The translations under genes were made by a program, and so were the position numbers. Below are positions 22,596 through 34,482 of a stretch of 64,000 nucleotides of DNA, one piece after another. This stretch comes from Welwitschia mirabilis (lineage: Eukaryota > Gnetophyta > Gnetopsida > Welwitschiales), in the NCBI GenBank assembly GCA_051453625.1, contig JBOZIK010000001.1, positions 9,094,070 to 9,158,069 on the forward strand, given 5' to 3'. The stretch's first letter is position 1, and the number at the start of each line of letters is the position of its first letter. The notes under the pieces are model-generated. The model saw only the letters and a list, made by a program, of their open reading frames with translations. It did no database searches and had not been told where the DNA came from.

Positions 22596-23535
22596 TATTA
22601 CAACTCCTAATTATTAATTAATGATAAAATAAATTTTAAATAAAGTGAATCTAATATTTATATTATTTGCATAAGCCTTGAATAATATTTAGATGCTTGG
22701 ACACATAAAGAAGAATAATAAAAGAAGGTAAAATAACTTGGACATTTGACTATTTATTGCTTTGAGGTCGACTACTTATTATAGTTATAAGTATAGATTT
22801 TTAGTAAGAGGTTGAACACCTAATGTTAATGGGTTAACTATCCACTATAGCTAAAAATAAAATTTTCAATAAAAGTAACTGTCTATTATTAGCACAGCAA
22901 CCACCTAAATATTTTTACAATACTTCATCTTCATGATGGGATCGACTAATCAATAATAGGATTGACTAGATAAGGAGTTGATCGACATTGAGGAAGAGGT
23001 TGACTACCTCACATAGGATTGTAAGTAAAAACAACTATTGAAAAGCCCACTTAACCATTAGACAAGAGCATTGAAATGCTACCTAACTATTTTAGAGGTT
23101 TCAATAGTTACATATCTTGGAATCATGACTCATAACAAGTAAAATTCATCTTCTATATAATTCATATATGATTGTACTTATTTATAAGGATTGAATCTCT
23201 CACACTTAGGCCTCATTGTATAACAACACATATTCTATGTTCTTTCTATTACTCTCTCTTTCGATTCTACATCATCTCTTATTATAACTAAATCTATTTA
23301 AGCTTGTTTAAAGGTTGAGGACTATCATAAAATCTCATTATAAGTGAAGAACTACTATAGAGTCCCATTAGAGTGTAGTTGGAGGCTACACTAGTAATAA
23401 AGGAAAAATAACACTAGTTATTATTTAAAAAAATGCTAGATTACATTGTGAAAACATAGTGTTAAATAATCAAATTGCAAAAACTACCTTAGCTATTCTA
23501 TTTACACTTTCCCTCAAGGATAACTGGTTTTAACA
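22596..23535 (+). repeat. 5' LTR of C3
   Basis: It begins TATTACAACTCC, which stands for the TGTTGCATCTTC of the other LTR, and ends TTTTAACA. It contains repeated GTCGAC-like boxes (for example at about 22768, 22945 and 22979). Confidence 0.85.
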
Positions 23536-23536
23536 A

Positions 23537-23550
23537 TTGGTATTAGATCT
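23537..23550 (+). other. Primer-binding site remnant of C3
   Basis: TTGGTATTAGATCT follows the LTR, a decayed TTGGTATCAGAGC complementary to the 3' end of initiator-methionine tRNA. Confidence 0.75.
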
Positions 23551-23600
23551 GTTGTATAGATCTTTTTACTATTATTTAATTATTTAACAAGTTTTCAAAG

Positions 23601-24580
23601 ATGGAAAGCCAATCAATCAAATGTCTTTCATAATTTGATGAAGATAACTATGAGATAGTGAAGGCTAGAATTTAAGTTTTCATTGAAGCTATAAGCTTTT
23701 ATTATTGGACCATAGTGGAGGAAGGATTCACTTCACTAATGATAATAAAAGAGATAAAAGGATAGTGGTTCAATAAACAAACCAATGGGAAAATGAAGAG
23801 AAAACTAGTGTCATGCTCAACAAAAAAGCCATGAATTCGAAATGTTGTGGACTAAACGCAAAGTACTATGAAAAGGTAAGCAACTTTACTACAGATAAAC
23901 AAATTTGGGATTATTTGTAGGTTACATATGAAGGCACTATTCAAATAAAATCCAAGGAAGTAAATAAGAAGTGTAATAATAACATGGCAACTTGAGATAG
24001 TAATAGAGATTCAAATCAAATTAAGATTTGCCCTTATAAAAAGTTATTTTTAATGGATTTTATTTCTATTCATTCTGCATCTATGTCTTTCTTAAAAGAT
24101 GACTTTAATCTATTTAATCCTTATTAGCATAAAATAGAAAATACTCTAGATCTCTTAAGTGTGAGTTATAAGAATGAAGAAACAAGTGAAGATGATAAGG
24201 AAGACTATTTTTCTAATTATAATAAAAGACATTAAGACAAGAATCTTAATACACTAATAGAAGAAGAAGGAGATGACAACTTACTTGAACAGGCCTATGA
24301 GGAATTATATCAAGAAATCAAAAAGATCTTAAAAGAAAATTTACTTCTTAAGAGACTTATTAAGGATATATAAGAGGGGAAAAAATCTACCTTGAGTTAG
24401 ATTAATTAGTATAACAGAAGTTAGCTCATAGGACTTCATGCTTTGAAAAATATGCTAATCACCTCTAAGAGCTCATCAAAGAAAATGAATAGAAATCTAA
24501 ATGTCTATTAAATAAAATTAGTAAATTATCTAATATTATTTTAAAGTTTTCTACTAAAAAAAAAAAAGCATTATGAAGAA
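23601..24580 (+). pseudogene. C3 gag remnant
   Basis: ATG at 23601 opens MESQSIKCL, and after a stop the text FDEDNYEIVKARI follows, the decayed form of the FNGTNYDYWKARM start of copia gag (UBN2/Retrotran_gag type). Further on, KQIWD..QVTYEGT-like text appears near 23905, the conserved W..L...YEGT block. From 24150 an acidic and then coiled-coil-like stretch follows (NLLEQAYEELYQEIKKILKE), as in the gag tails of SIRE-like elements. Stops interrupt every segment. No zinc knuckle could be read. Confidence 0.72.
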
Positions 24581-25881
24581 GACGCTCTTAAAACGAGAAT
24601 CACCTTTGGACAAAAGTGGTATTTCATATTTACCTTCATTTACCTTGGTATCTGATTTATCCAACAAGCTAGCTTCATTCCCCAAGGGTAATAACTCTTA
24701 TTTAAAAAAAAAAAACATTAAAACAAGGTGATGTGTCACCTTGATTTTGTTAGTTTCAATATGGTAAAAAGAATAGAAAACATTTTATAATTCATTTTTA
24801 TAATAGATTTGGTTTTGGCAGATTATGTAATAGATATAGAAGCTACCTTATAAATTTTGATACTATGAAAGGATTTCATTTTATTCCTAAAAAAACACAT
24901 TTTAAATATAGATGAATTAGTGGTAGAGACCATGTCCCTTAGTGACATTTTCTTAAATATGTAATTTATTATTTTTATGCATTTATGTTTGAATAATTAT
25001 ACCTTTAGCTTAGTTCTAAAAGCTTCCTTTACAATGTTTTTCTAAATCGAATTTTTTTAAAAGTGGTAGTATAAGCCAAACAAAGAGAGATGTTGGATGT
25101 AAACTTAGATGATGTTTCAATTTTTTTTTAACTTGCACTTTGGTTGATGTTCTAAAATTTTTACATTGGTAGTATATATAATGTTAAACATTTTTATCAT
25201 AATCTCTCTTTTCTTGTTTATAATGTCTATGAGTGTGCTCTTTTTACTCTTTCACACTATCTTCATAGCTAATAGCATGTAACAAAGGTAAATTTTTGAA
25301 CTCACCTAAGTACTTTTATTTGCACAATTTACATCTTGTATTGGAAATCACATTGTGATTAATTAAATATTATCAGTAGTGCCTTTTCTCTTAAATCTTA
25401 TTGTAAACCTTATTCCCTAGCATTAAACCTTACAAATTTTAGACATCTCCAAATGTGATTTTCTAGGACATCTATTATTTATATTACCTTTTTATAAAAT
25501 ATGCACCCATTAATGGAAAGTTATTTTTAAGGTTTCAATTGTGGTACTAAACGAGGTGATCATTTCTTGATTCTCTCATATTATGTATATCAATTGGTAT
25601 CATCATGTATTCTCTAGTAATTGGTATGATATTTTTTTTGTTATTAGAAACTTGTAGTAATTATTTATTATAATGTGAATTTTATTTCCTCCATTATTGC
25701 TTGCATCTGAGGAAGAGAAAGATTATGATATTGAAATTTTCAAGATGATAAATGCCTTTATATACTATATAATATATTAGTCTTTGTTGATGATTTCATG
25801 AAATGGATAGATTTAAAATAAGCATAGACTTAGGCGAGCATCAAAGAAAGTTTATTTGTCATCAATGATAAAGAGGAAGAT
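24581..25881. other. C3 internal DNA without pol
   Basis: About 1.3 kb from the end of gag to the polypurine tract. I find no integrase, RT or RNase H text on either strand. The last 100 bases include GTCATCAATGATAAAGAGG, parallel to the 3' end of C4. Confidence 0.6.
25870..25881 (+). other. Polypurine tract of C3
   Basis: AAAGAGGAAGAT directly precedes the TG of the 3' LTR, matching the GAAGGGAAAGAT tract of C4. Confidence 0.8.
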
Positions 25882-26924
25882 TGTTGCATCTTCTAATTAT
25901 CAATTAATGATAAAATAAATTTTAAATAAGTTGAATCTAATGTTTATATTATTTGTATAGGCCTTGAAGAACATTTGGATGTTTGGAAACATAAAGAAGA
26001 AAGAGAAAATAAGGAAAAATCACTTGGATAGTTAGTTTCTTATTACTTAGATGTTGACCACCTATTACAGTTATGAGTGTAAGTTTTTAATAGGGGGTCG
26101 ACTACTTACTATTGAGGGGTCAGCCGCCCAATGTCACTGAAAATGAAATTTTTGATAGGGTACGACTACATACTTTAGGGGATTAACAACTTGAATACTT
26201 TTATAATACTTTATCTTCATGATGGGATCAACCAATCATGAATAGGATCGATTAAATAAGAGGCTGACTAGAATTAAGGAAGAGGTCAACTAACTGACAT
26301 ATAGCTGTAAGTAAAAATAGCCATTAAAAAGCACACTTAATCATTGAATAAAAGCATTGGAAGGATAAAGAACTATTTTAGAGATTTCAATAGTTACATA
26401 CCTTGGAATCATAGTTCATAATAGTTAGAAGTCATCCCTTATATAATCCAAGCATTACTATAGTTCTTTATAAGAATTGAATCTCTTACTATTTGGCCTA
26501 ATTATATAAAAACACATCTTTTATATTCTTTTTATTATTCTCTACCAACTCTACATTGTCTCTTATTATAGTTGAAACTATTTAATCTTGCTTAAAGGAT
26601 AAGGACTATCGTAAATTTCCATTATAAGTGGAGAACTACCACAAAGTCCCATTGAAGTGTAATTGAATGCTACACTAGAAGTAAGGAAAATAAACTTGTT
26701 TATTACCTTATTCCTATTTATTTTTTTTGTTTAGTTAATTTCATGTGCTAAGTCATTATATCCATTATTAATTGTATAAATTATTATCATAGTTAAATTG
26801 GCATTGGCTATTGTTTATATTTGATGCTAGATTACATTATGCAAACATAATATTAAATAAAATTGCAAAAATTACTTTTTCTATCCTATTCGTCCCCTCC
26901 CCTTTAGGATAGCTGATCCTAACA
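25882..26924 (+). repeat. 3' LTR of C3
   Basis: It begins TGTTGCATCTTC and ends GATCCTAACA. It is about 100 bases longer than the 5' LTR, mainly between 26690 and 26830. It carries the same GTCGAC-like boxes in degenerate form. Confidence 0.88.
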
Positions 26925-26929
26925 ACCCT

Positions 26930-28742
26930 AAGGCGTATATACTTAATGAATTTATTCTTAGTTATAAGTTTAATATTATTTATCTATAAGAAATAAAAAC
27001 TTAGTTTATAAGTAATTTTCTTAGATTTCAAAAATATTAGGACATACATTATATTCCTTACCTTAGTAAATAGTTAGATGCACCTAAAATTAAAATTTCC
27101 TATTGGTTTAAAATATTTGGTATAGAATATTTATGGCTTATTTGTGAATCTATATAAATCTCAGAAAGTAGGGGAATGAATAAGACTATGAGATAGGCTA
27201 CAATAGAATATCATTAGCAAAAAGTACACTATTATTGAGGACTTTAATCAAATTCATTTTAAGTAAATAAAAAAAAAACTACAAAAAGTGTAACCAATAG
27301 GATCCCTAGAAATGGATAGCTTCATCTTCAACATTAATCTTGTTAATCTTCATATTCGTAAAACCTAGCTTAACTAATTCAATAAAAGTCAAATAAAGGA
27401 TAGGATTTTTTTCTAGAATAAATATAGATTTAATGTCTACAAATTGGTTTTCTAAAATAGAATGGATGTTAAAAAAATAAGGAACATGATGCTCTAAACA
27501 TAAACCTGTTTTCTCGTCTACCAATAATGATAAATCAAAAACTAACTAATTTGCATTTGAATTGGTCATGTTACAAGAGAAGGAAGTTGAAGATTTTATC
27601 AGCAATAACTAGAAAATCTATGAAAGAAATCCAATAAAAAACCTTCAAATAAATCTTACTTACCTAAAGATATGAATCAAAACTAGAGGAAATTCTAAAG
27701 GAATAAAATAGCTTATAAGAATGTGCTAAAGCAGGAGCTAACAGGCATTCAACTCAAATGAGATAAAGTAAATATCTTCAATTAGAAGAATAATAGAAAT
27801 TGTGAAAGCTTCATTTCAATAATATACAAGAGGAAATTTAGTGATGATAAATATCTTATATCAGTTGGCTAAACGATGGTAATAAACATATCAATTATGC
27901 TTTCAACATGGTTAATCTGAGGAAGAAATCCAACAAGATCTCCAAAATAAAGGCTAATGAAGAGACTATTTAAGAAGATGTAAATTTAAATGTCTTCATA
28001 GAAAACCAATAGCAATTATAGATAGTTGAAGGACATAAAAAAATTTCTTATAACTACAAACAATTATGGAAAGGGCACAAAGTTGTTATGTCTACTACTC
28101 AGTAGGAGATTTAGAATTTAGAATGTTATAATAATGATGAAAGTATGTAGGATTCTAAGTATAGATAGATGGACAATCAAATTTTTCATAAAGTTCTAGC
28201 CCCACCTAGGCATTCATCTTGCAAGAATCTTTAACTAAGTTTTAAATACAAGTATAATTCCACATAGTTGAAATACTAATAATTATCTCATGATTCCAAA
28301 AAAAATAGAGGCACCAGAGGTTTGGGACTATAGGCCAATTGGTATGTGCAATGTCATCTACAAAATATTTTTCAAAATCTTAGTTAAAAATATTAGACTA
28401 TTTCATTTCTCAATAATAAGAGGGAATTAAGCTAGAATCTTTAAAGGCAAATGAATTCTAAACTAAGCCATTCTTAACCATGGAATTTTTCATTTCCTTT
28501 CTAAGGAAAGAATCAAGAAGTTGTATTCTCAAAATTTATATTAAGAAATAAAGTTTACAACAATATTTCTAAAAGTTTCTTGAACATGTTTTAAAAAAGA
28601 AAGACTTATAAGAAAAATTATCAAGCTTATTTTTCATATACAAAGTTTAGCAGGATTTAGCTTCAAGATCAATTAACAGCTTCATGGATGCATTTCCACA
28701 AGAAGAGGTCTAAGATATGAATACCCTTTAGCTCTCTATTTA
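26930..28742 (+). pseudogene. LINE B ORF2, endonuclease and first half of RT
   Basis: Just after C3 the frame gives KAYILNEFILSYKFNIIYLQ, the early endonuclease. Around 27870-27960 it reads WLNDGNKHINYAFNMVNLRK, the linker before the RT. At about 28290-28400 the RT fingers appear as IPKKIEAPEVWDYRPIGMCN followed by VIYKIFFKILVKNIR, matching IPK......DFRPISLCNV.YKI..K.L..R. Near 28690 it reads ISTRRGLRYEYPLALYL, the decayed S.RGLRQGDPLSPYLF box; C4 interrupts it exactly after ALYL. Stops are frequent. Confidence 0.83.
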
Positions 28743-29863
28743 TGTTAAGTTAATTTTTTACCAAGTTGATGTCAAACTAACATTTTCTGATATAGCAACA
28801 TATGTTGTATTTCTTATAGAAAATATTAATCCTTGTAGCTCAGAAGTAACTGACATTTTTCACTAGCTATGCGTGAACCTAATAAGTAATAGATCTCTTA
28901 AGGGGTCGACCGGATTCCTAAGAGTTTGACTAAACCTATACAAAAAATTGTCAAATCTTTTCTTTAAGAGGTTAACGAGATGTTTGAGGGGTCAACTGGA
29001 CCTGTGCAAACATTGTTACATCTATTTTCATAAGGGGTCAACTAGACTAAAATGTGATCGCCTGGACCTAGATATATGGAATCAACCAAATCCTAAATGA
29101 GGTTAACTTGANNNNNNNNNNNNNNNNNNNNNNNNNNNNNNNNNNNNNNNNNNNNNNNNNNNNNNNNNNNNNNNNNNNNNNNNNNNNNNNNTGGATGTTT
29201 CAAGAGGTCGAATGATCATAGTGGAAATAGAATTTCTCAGTCTATTTTCTAGCCATGCCTTCCTATTTTTAACCATTGGAATATCACATTCACTTATGAA
29301 ACCCTAAAATTCTTCTTCTATATAAACCATAGCCATCAAAATCATAAAAAACATTTTTGGTTAACCAAAATCAAAAAATTATTCTTTCACTATCACTTTT
29401 TTGGTCAATCAGGTTATACTATATGTACTTGAATGTGTAACATCATTTTTAGATAGTGTAATACTATCTTTATTGTACTTTAGATCTGGTAAATCCTATG
29501 CATCATGGCACAATATTGACACCAAAAGACATTTATTTAAAGATTAAGACTAAGACTCCAAAAGGTTGATTGTAAAGGTTATGGATTAACTTGATAAACT
29601 TGAAAAGTAAGTAATAAGGACACAAATCAGCCTTGGATAGAAGCTGATTGCGGAGAGTGGAATAGTGGATTTCTCCAATCACTATAAATATTGTGTTTGT
29701 CAACCTTCATTAGTATTTTCTAGTTTTAATTATTTTTCTTTCAATAGTATTTTGTTATTTAGTATACATAAATATTTTTACAGTATTCAATATTTTGTGA
29801 AGATAGGATTTTAATTTATTTTTAATTTATTTATTCTCTTCTTGTAGGATTCTAAATCCAACA
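28743..29863 (+). repeat. 5' LTR of C4
   Basis: It starts TGTTAAGTTAATTTTT and ends AAATCCAACA. The U3 half holds many variants of GGTCGAC/GGTCAACTGGA between 28899 and 29220. The R-like signature is GAGAGTGGAATAG, then CACTATAAATATTGTG near 29680. An N gap (29112-29191) interrupts it. Confidence 0.92.
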
Positions 29864-29864
29864 T

Positions 29865-29880
29865 TTGGTATTAGAGTAAG
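29865..29880 (+). other. Primer-binding site remnant of C4
   Basis: TTGGTATTAGAGTAAG follows the LTR, close to TTGGTATCAGAGC, the complement of initiator-methionine tRNA. Confidence 0.85.
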
Positions 29881-29929
29881 GTTGAGTCATTTGTAGATCC
29901 TAATAGATCTTAACTTCTAAACCTCAACT

Positions 29930-31266
29930 ATGAGTAATCTTTCTGATGGCCTCTCTATCGGAAGATCACCATGTTTAATGGGACCAACTATGCTTACTAA
30001 AAGGCCCAAATGAGTATCTTTCTTAGATCCTTAGATGTCGACATAAAGGAGGTAATCTACAATGGATACGTTGTGCCCACACTATTCAAAAATAATACTA
30101 ATGAAACCACTATAGTTGTTGAGAACTCTTGAGACCAATGAACCCTTACTAACAAAGATAAGGAAATCTTAGATGTCATGCTCTTAATGCTATTTTTTGT
30201 TTAATTTGTACAAATGAATTCAAGAGGACTGTAAACTATTAACATGCCAAGAAATCTTGGGATATACTTGAAATCATACACAAAGGAACATTCACTATAA
30301 AATAGACAAAGCTATAGATGCATATCTCTAAGTTTAAAGATATTTGTATGGAAGAAGAAGAGAACTGACAAGAGTTTTTTTCTAGACTAACAGACATAGT
30401 AAATTCTATGAAAAGCCTAGGTGAGAAAATAGATAAAGAAAAAGTATTACAAAACATTCTAAGATCTATTCCAAAATGCTTTAAGCCAAAGTTCAGGGCT
30501 GTTGATGAAAGCAAGAACATCAATTGAATGGCATTAGAGGAACTACAAGGTAATCTTCAAACTTATGAGTTAAAGTTTTGTAAAGATAAAAAGAAAAGTC
30601 TTACATTAAAAAGTGTGCAGAAACGGTCCAGATTTGAAAAATCAGATGAAAACCTTAGTGAAGATGAGGTTGCTCTTTTAGCAAGAAGATTCAAAAAGTT
30701 CTTCCATAGAAGAAATGAAGATGATGAACCAAGCAAGGAACCAAATAGAGATCTTTAAAACAAAGAAGAGATCCAGAAAAAGGAAAAGAGATTGGTGCTA
30801 TGCATGTAAGGAATACATACATGTTGTAAATGAATGTCTAAATAATATAAGAGATAAGAGAAAGTCCAAGGCATCGTCCTTCATTGCCATCTGGGATAAT
30901 GTAGATGGAGAAGAAGATAATATCTCAACTCAAGAGTCAAACAGAGATAGAAGACTTTCTTTCATGGTAATAGTCCCTTCCATGAAAAACATGTCATGCT
31001 CAACTAAATTAAATGATCTAAACCTTATTGAAGAAGGTCAAAAAAAGCTAGAAGATACTTGTCAAGAACTCTATTCAGAATGTGAAAAACTAACAAAATG
31101 GATTGACAAATTAAATAAGATTATGAAGGCTCTGAATAAAGAAAATAAAGAGTTGGAGACAAAGTATAGGATGGTTCAAATAGAAAACACTGAGCTAACT
31201 CAAGAGATAAAAATATTGTCTCATTTTGTAAATAAATTTTCAAATAGTTCAAGAAAATTAAAATAG
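29930..31266 (+). pseudogene. C4 gag with CCHC zinc knuckle and coiled-coil tail
   Basis: Gag packages element RNA. ATG at 29930 is the likely start. The text FNGTNYAY-type (29970s, with frame shifts) and MSIFLRSLDVDIKEVIYNGY mark the N-terminal gag block. Near 30390-30560 come SMKSLGEKIDKEKVLQNILR and MALEELQGNLQTYE, conserved UBN2 segments. The knuckle at 30796-30837 reads CYACKEYIHVVNEC with exact CX2CX4HX4C spacing and all ligands kept. A Glu/Lys-rich coiled coil follows (residues about 110-180 of the frame at 30715-31266). The frames 30528-30758 and 30715-31266 are open but joined only by a shift; earlier parts have stops. Confidence 0.85.
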
Positions 31267-31499
31267 ATGTTTGGGATATGAAGACCAGTCCATGATAAGA
31301 AAGGTATTGGCTTTATCTTTAAAAAACCATGTAGTTAATTGAATAAGGAAATATGGCAAAATAACTTAAGTTAAAGATTACCTATCTTTTTTATGGAAAG
31401 ATAAGTAGTTTAAAATTCTTTTGCAATGTTAGAAAGATAATGTGTTTTTCAAGCTGTGTTAGTACTTTTCCATTTAAATTTATCCCAAGGGGGAGTGTA

Positions 31500-31720
31500 C
31501 CACAACAGTCTAAACAGACTAAGTGGATAAGCATGAATAACAAATGGAACTTGCTAGTACATGGATAGTGGATGTTCTTAGCACATGATAGGTGAAAAAT
31601 CAAGATTCCGACATTTGGATGACTTTGATAGAGGAGAAGTAACTTTTGAAGATAATGAAAAAACAAAAATTGAAGCATTGGAAGCATCATGCCTAAAATT
31701 AATGAAGTTTTATATGTGAC
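31500..31720 (+). pseudogene. C4 protease remnant
   Basis: The frame reads YMDSGCS, stop, HMIGEKSRFRHLDDFDRGEV, with DSG at 31564-31572 as the retropepsin active-site triplet, followed by the C..HMTG block typical of copia proteases. VTFEDNEKTKIE corresponds to the flap-side V.FGD...G.I segment. The catalytic Asp is retained, but the reading frame is interrupted. Confidence 0.75.
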
Positions 31721-32850
31721 TGATCTTAAACATAATTTGCTGAGTATTAGCTAGATTAATAAAGGTTATAAAGTTATTTTTTATAGTAAAAAATGTGAAG
31801 TTAAACACAACAAAACAAATGACGTTCTTCTTAAAGCAAATAGAATAGACAAAGTTTATAGCATTGATCAATCCTTACCTGCTTGTTATTTTTATCATAT
31901 AAATCAAGAAGAATTATAGTAGCAACGATTAGGCTGTGTAAACTATGACCATTTTAAAATCATCATTGAAAAAGGGATTATGAAAAGAATCCCTAAGATC
32001 AATATTGATAAACATGGATTGTGTGATGCTTGTCAAAAAGAAAAACAAGTTAGAACTTCTTATAAAAGTAAAAACTTAGTCTTCTCAACAATGCCACTTA
32101 AACTCATTCACATTGACTTAGTGGATCCTATTTAAACTATAAGTATAGAGGGAAAACGATAGTTTTAACTATGATGGATGGATTTTTTAGATTTAATTGA
32201 ATTGCTTTCTTAGGAAATAAAGCTAAGAGCTTCAACATTTATGTTAAAATCTATAACAAAATCCATAATAAGAAGGAATATGCTATTAAAAAAATTAGAA
32301 GCAATCATGAAGCAGAATTTGAAAATCATCTTTTTGAGAAATATTATGTGGACAATGGTGTATCACATTAGGTTTTAGCCCTAAAGACTCCACAACAAAA
32401 TGGAATTATAGAAATAAAAAATAATCAGATCCTTTAAGAGATGGCAAGAGTGATGCTAAATGATAAGGAAGTATCTAAAATGTTTTGGGCTAAAATAGTA
32501 AGTACTGCATGCTACATTATCAACAGAGTGTATCTAAGACCAGTTATAAATAAAATCCTTTATGAACTTTAGAAAGGAAGAAAGCTAAATGTATCATATT
32601 TTAAGGTCTTTGAAAGTAAATGTTTTATCTTAAAAGATAAAAAACATTTGAGGAAATTTAAGTTCAAAACTAATGAAGTAATTTTTTTAGGATGCTCAAC
32701 TAGAAGTAGCACATACTAGATATTCAATAAATGAAATATAATAGTGGAAAAATTTATAAATATTTAAATAGATAACTTTAATACTAGACTTCTTTCCTCA
32801 TGTGGTGAAAAAAATCCTACTCCAAGTATCTTCACTATAAAATAAATAAC
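31721..32850 (+). pseudogene. C4 integrase, copy 1 (with GAG-pre-integrase part)
   Basis: Text in order: VTDLKHNLLSIS at 31720-31755, the GAG_pre-integrase block; RLGCVNYDHFKIIIEKGIMK, then GLCDACQKEKQVRTSYKSK near 32020-32070, the zinc-binding HHCC-type segment with both cysteines kept; then MPLKLIHIDLVDP and LTMMDGFFRF, the core around the first catalytic Asp. KIRSNHEAEFENHLFEKYYV-type text at about 32300 stands for the R.DHGGEFEN block with the second Asp changed to Asn. C-terminal blocks (FGSKCF-like text near 32610) follow. Stop codons, chiefly TAA and TAG, occur throughout. Confidence 0.83.
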
Positions 32851-33079
32851 AAGTAAAAAAGGATCATCTCAAGAGGTTATATCTAAAAAGTTTAGAGAAC
32901 TAAAAGATCATCTACTTGAGTCTGTTATTGAAGATGTAAGCTCAAAAATTCACACTAGCAACTTCTTAAAAATTTTTTTACCCACATTGATTATGTTTCT
33001 CAAATTGAACCTAAAAAGTTTAAAGAGGTTGAGCCTCTTGAAGAATCGATAATGACTATGCAATAAGAACTTTAATAAT

Positions 33080-33660
33080 TCAAAAGAAATAATGTTTGGA
33101 AACTAGGAAAAAGACTAAAAGATCAAAATGTAATTAGGACAAAATTGATCTTTAAGAATAATTACAATGAATATAATAATATAACTAAAGATAAGGCTAG
33201 ATTAGTGGCTCTAGATATAACCCAATCAAAGGAATATATGTAGGAGATACATTTACTCCATTGATCAGACTGGATATTATTAGAAAGTTTCTCTCCTATG
33301 TATCTTTTAAAAACATTAAAGGATTTCAGATGGATGTGTAAAGTATGTTTTTAAATGGAACTATTAACAAAGATACTTATGTGGAAAAACTATAAGGTTT
33401 CATAGATCCTCATAAATCACACCATGTTTATAGACATAAAAAGGCTTTATATAACTTAAAATAGGCTCTAAGGATTTGGTATGAAAAACTAGTAACATTT
33501 CTTAAAGAAAATGGTTACACTCATTGAGCTATAGATAAAAATTTGTTTATCAAAAATCTTAAAGAAGACTTTATCATCATTTAAATCTATGTTGATGACA
33601 TAATTTTTGAAGCCTCAAAAGAGGATCTCTTAAAATAATTTGCTAGTATTATGATCACAT
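33080..33660 (+). pseudogene. C4 reverse transcriptase, copy 1
   Basis: The fingers start at about 33115 (KDQNVIRTKLIFKNNYNEY) and the palm region reads MDVxSMFLNGTINKDTYVEK with a stop after MDV. The active site YVDD is intact at 33588-33599. It aligns codon by codon with copy 2 (35320-35830), with roughly one base in five or six differing by eye. Several nonsense codons are private to this copy. Confidence 0.85.
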
Positions 33661-33779
33661 AATTTAAAATGAGTATGCTTAATGAGGTTTACATGTTTTT
33701 AGATCTATAAAGTGAACAAATAAAACATAGAATTTTTTATCTCTCAATATAAATACTCAAGGGAGTTGATTAAGTAATT

Positions 33780-34382
33780 TGGACTAGAAAATGCAAAATC
33801 AACTAATACACTTATTTTAACTTCTTATAAGGCCAGTCTAGATCATCATGGAAAATTAAGGGATTAAAAACTTTATAGAAGTATGATAGGAAGTTTATTG
33901 TATTTAACTACTAATAGACCTAACATAGTATTCAGTGTTGTTGTATGTCCAAGATATCAGAATCAACCAAGGAATCCCACCTCCAAGGTGTCAAAAGAAT
34001 TATAAGATATATAAAAAACATAAGTAATTATGGGACATGTATCTTGTAAAAAATTCTTTTGAGCTTATAGGTTTTAGTGATGCAAACTACGTTGGTTTCA
34101 AGGAGGATAAAAAAAGCATCAATGGAAAATATTTTCTTTTAGTATTATTTTGGATAGGATGGACAAGTAAGAAGTAAAATTCTATCTTTTTTTCATAGAA
34201 AAAGTAGAATATATAAGTCCAGGAAATTGTTATATCCATCTTCTATGGATGAAGGAGATACTTAAAGATTTTGAAGTTAATTTTGAATACATCGTAATTT
34301 TTTTTGATAATACTAGTGTAATTAATATTTCAAAAAATTGTGTTCAACATTATTGAATTAAACATATTAAATGAAGATACCA
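33780..34382 (+). pseudogene. C4 RNase H, copy 1
   Basis: The text LYRSMIGSLLYLTTNRPNIV near 33870 is the conserved RT-RNase H connection, followed by ELIGFSDANYVGF (34070s), where the catalytic D of FSDAD.A is preserved in SDA but the second D is N. The end reads a decayed form of the QHSRTKHI block directly before the N gap at 34383. The extra ORF and LTR expected next are not on this side of the gap. Confidence 0.8.
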
Positions 34383-34482
34383 NNNNNNNNNNNNNNNNNN
34401 NNNNNNNNNNNNNNNNNNNNNNNNNNNNNNNNNNNNNNNNNNNNNNNNNNNNNNNNNNNNNNNNNNNNNNNNNNNNNNNNNN
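34383..34482. other. Assembly gap of exactly 100 N inside C4
   Basis: A round 100 N usually marks a join of unknown size. It separates the end of RNase H copy 1 from the middle of integrase copy 2, so it could hide a middle LTR and a second gag, or be a mis-join. Confidence 0.9.

Larger units (their letters stand above)
22596..26924 (+). mobile_element. Copia element C3: gag-only, non-autonomous, inside LINE B
   Basis: LTRs at 22596-23535 and 25882-26924 share most of their text, including GTCGAC-type motif clusters. A primer-site remnant follows the first LTR and a polypurine tract precedes the second. The flanks are CCCCT (22591-22595) and ACCCT (26925-26929), a five-base target duplication with one change. 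Inside are a decayed gag (23601-24580) and about 1.3 kb of A+T-rich DNA with no integrase, RT or RNase H. The LTR motifs and the GTCATCAATG text near the polypurine tract match C4, so C3 is probably a non-autonomous or deleted relative of that SIRE-like family. Confidence 0.85.

Noticed and set aside
27306-27524. Minus-strand open frame of 72 codons
   Set aside because: It is antisense to LINE B ORF2, which reads better on the plus strand.
31391-31690. Minus-strand open frame of 99 codons
   Set aside because: It is antisense to the C4 protease region, where DSG and HMIG motifs are read on the plus strand.
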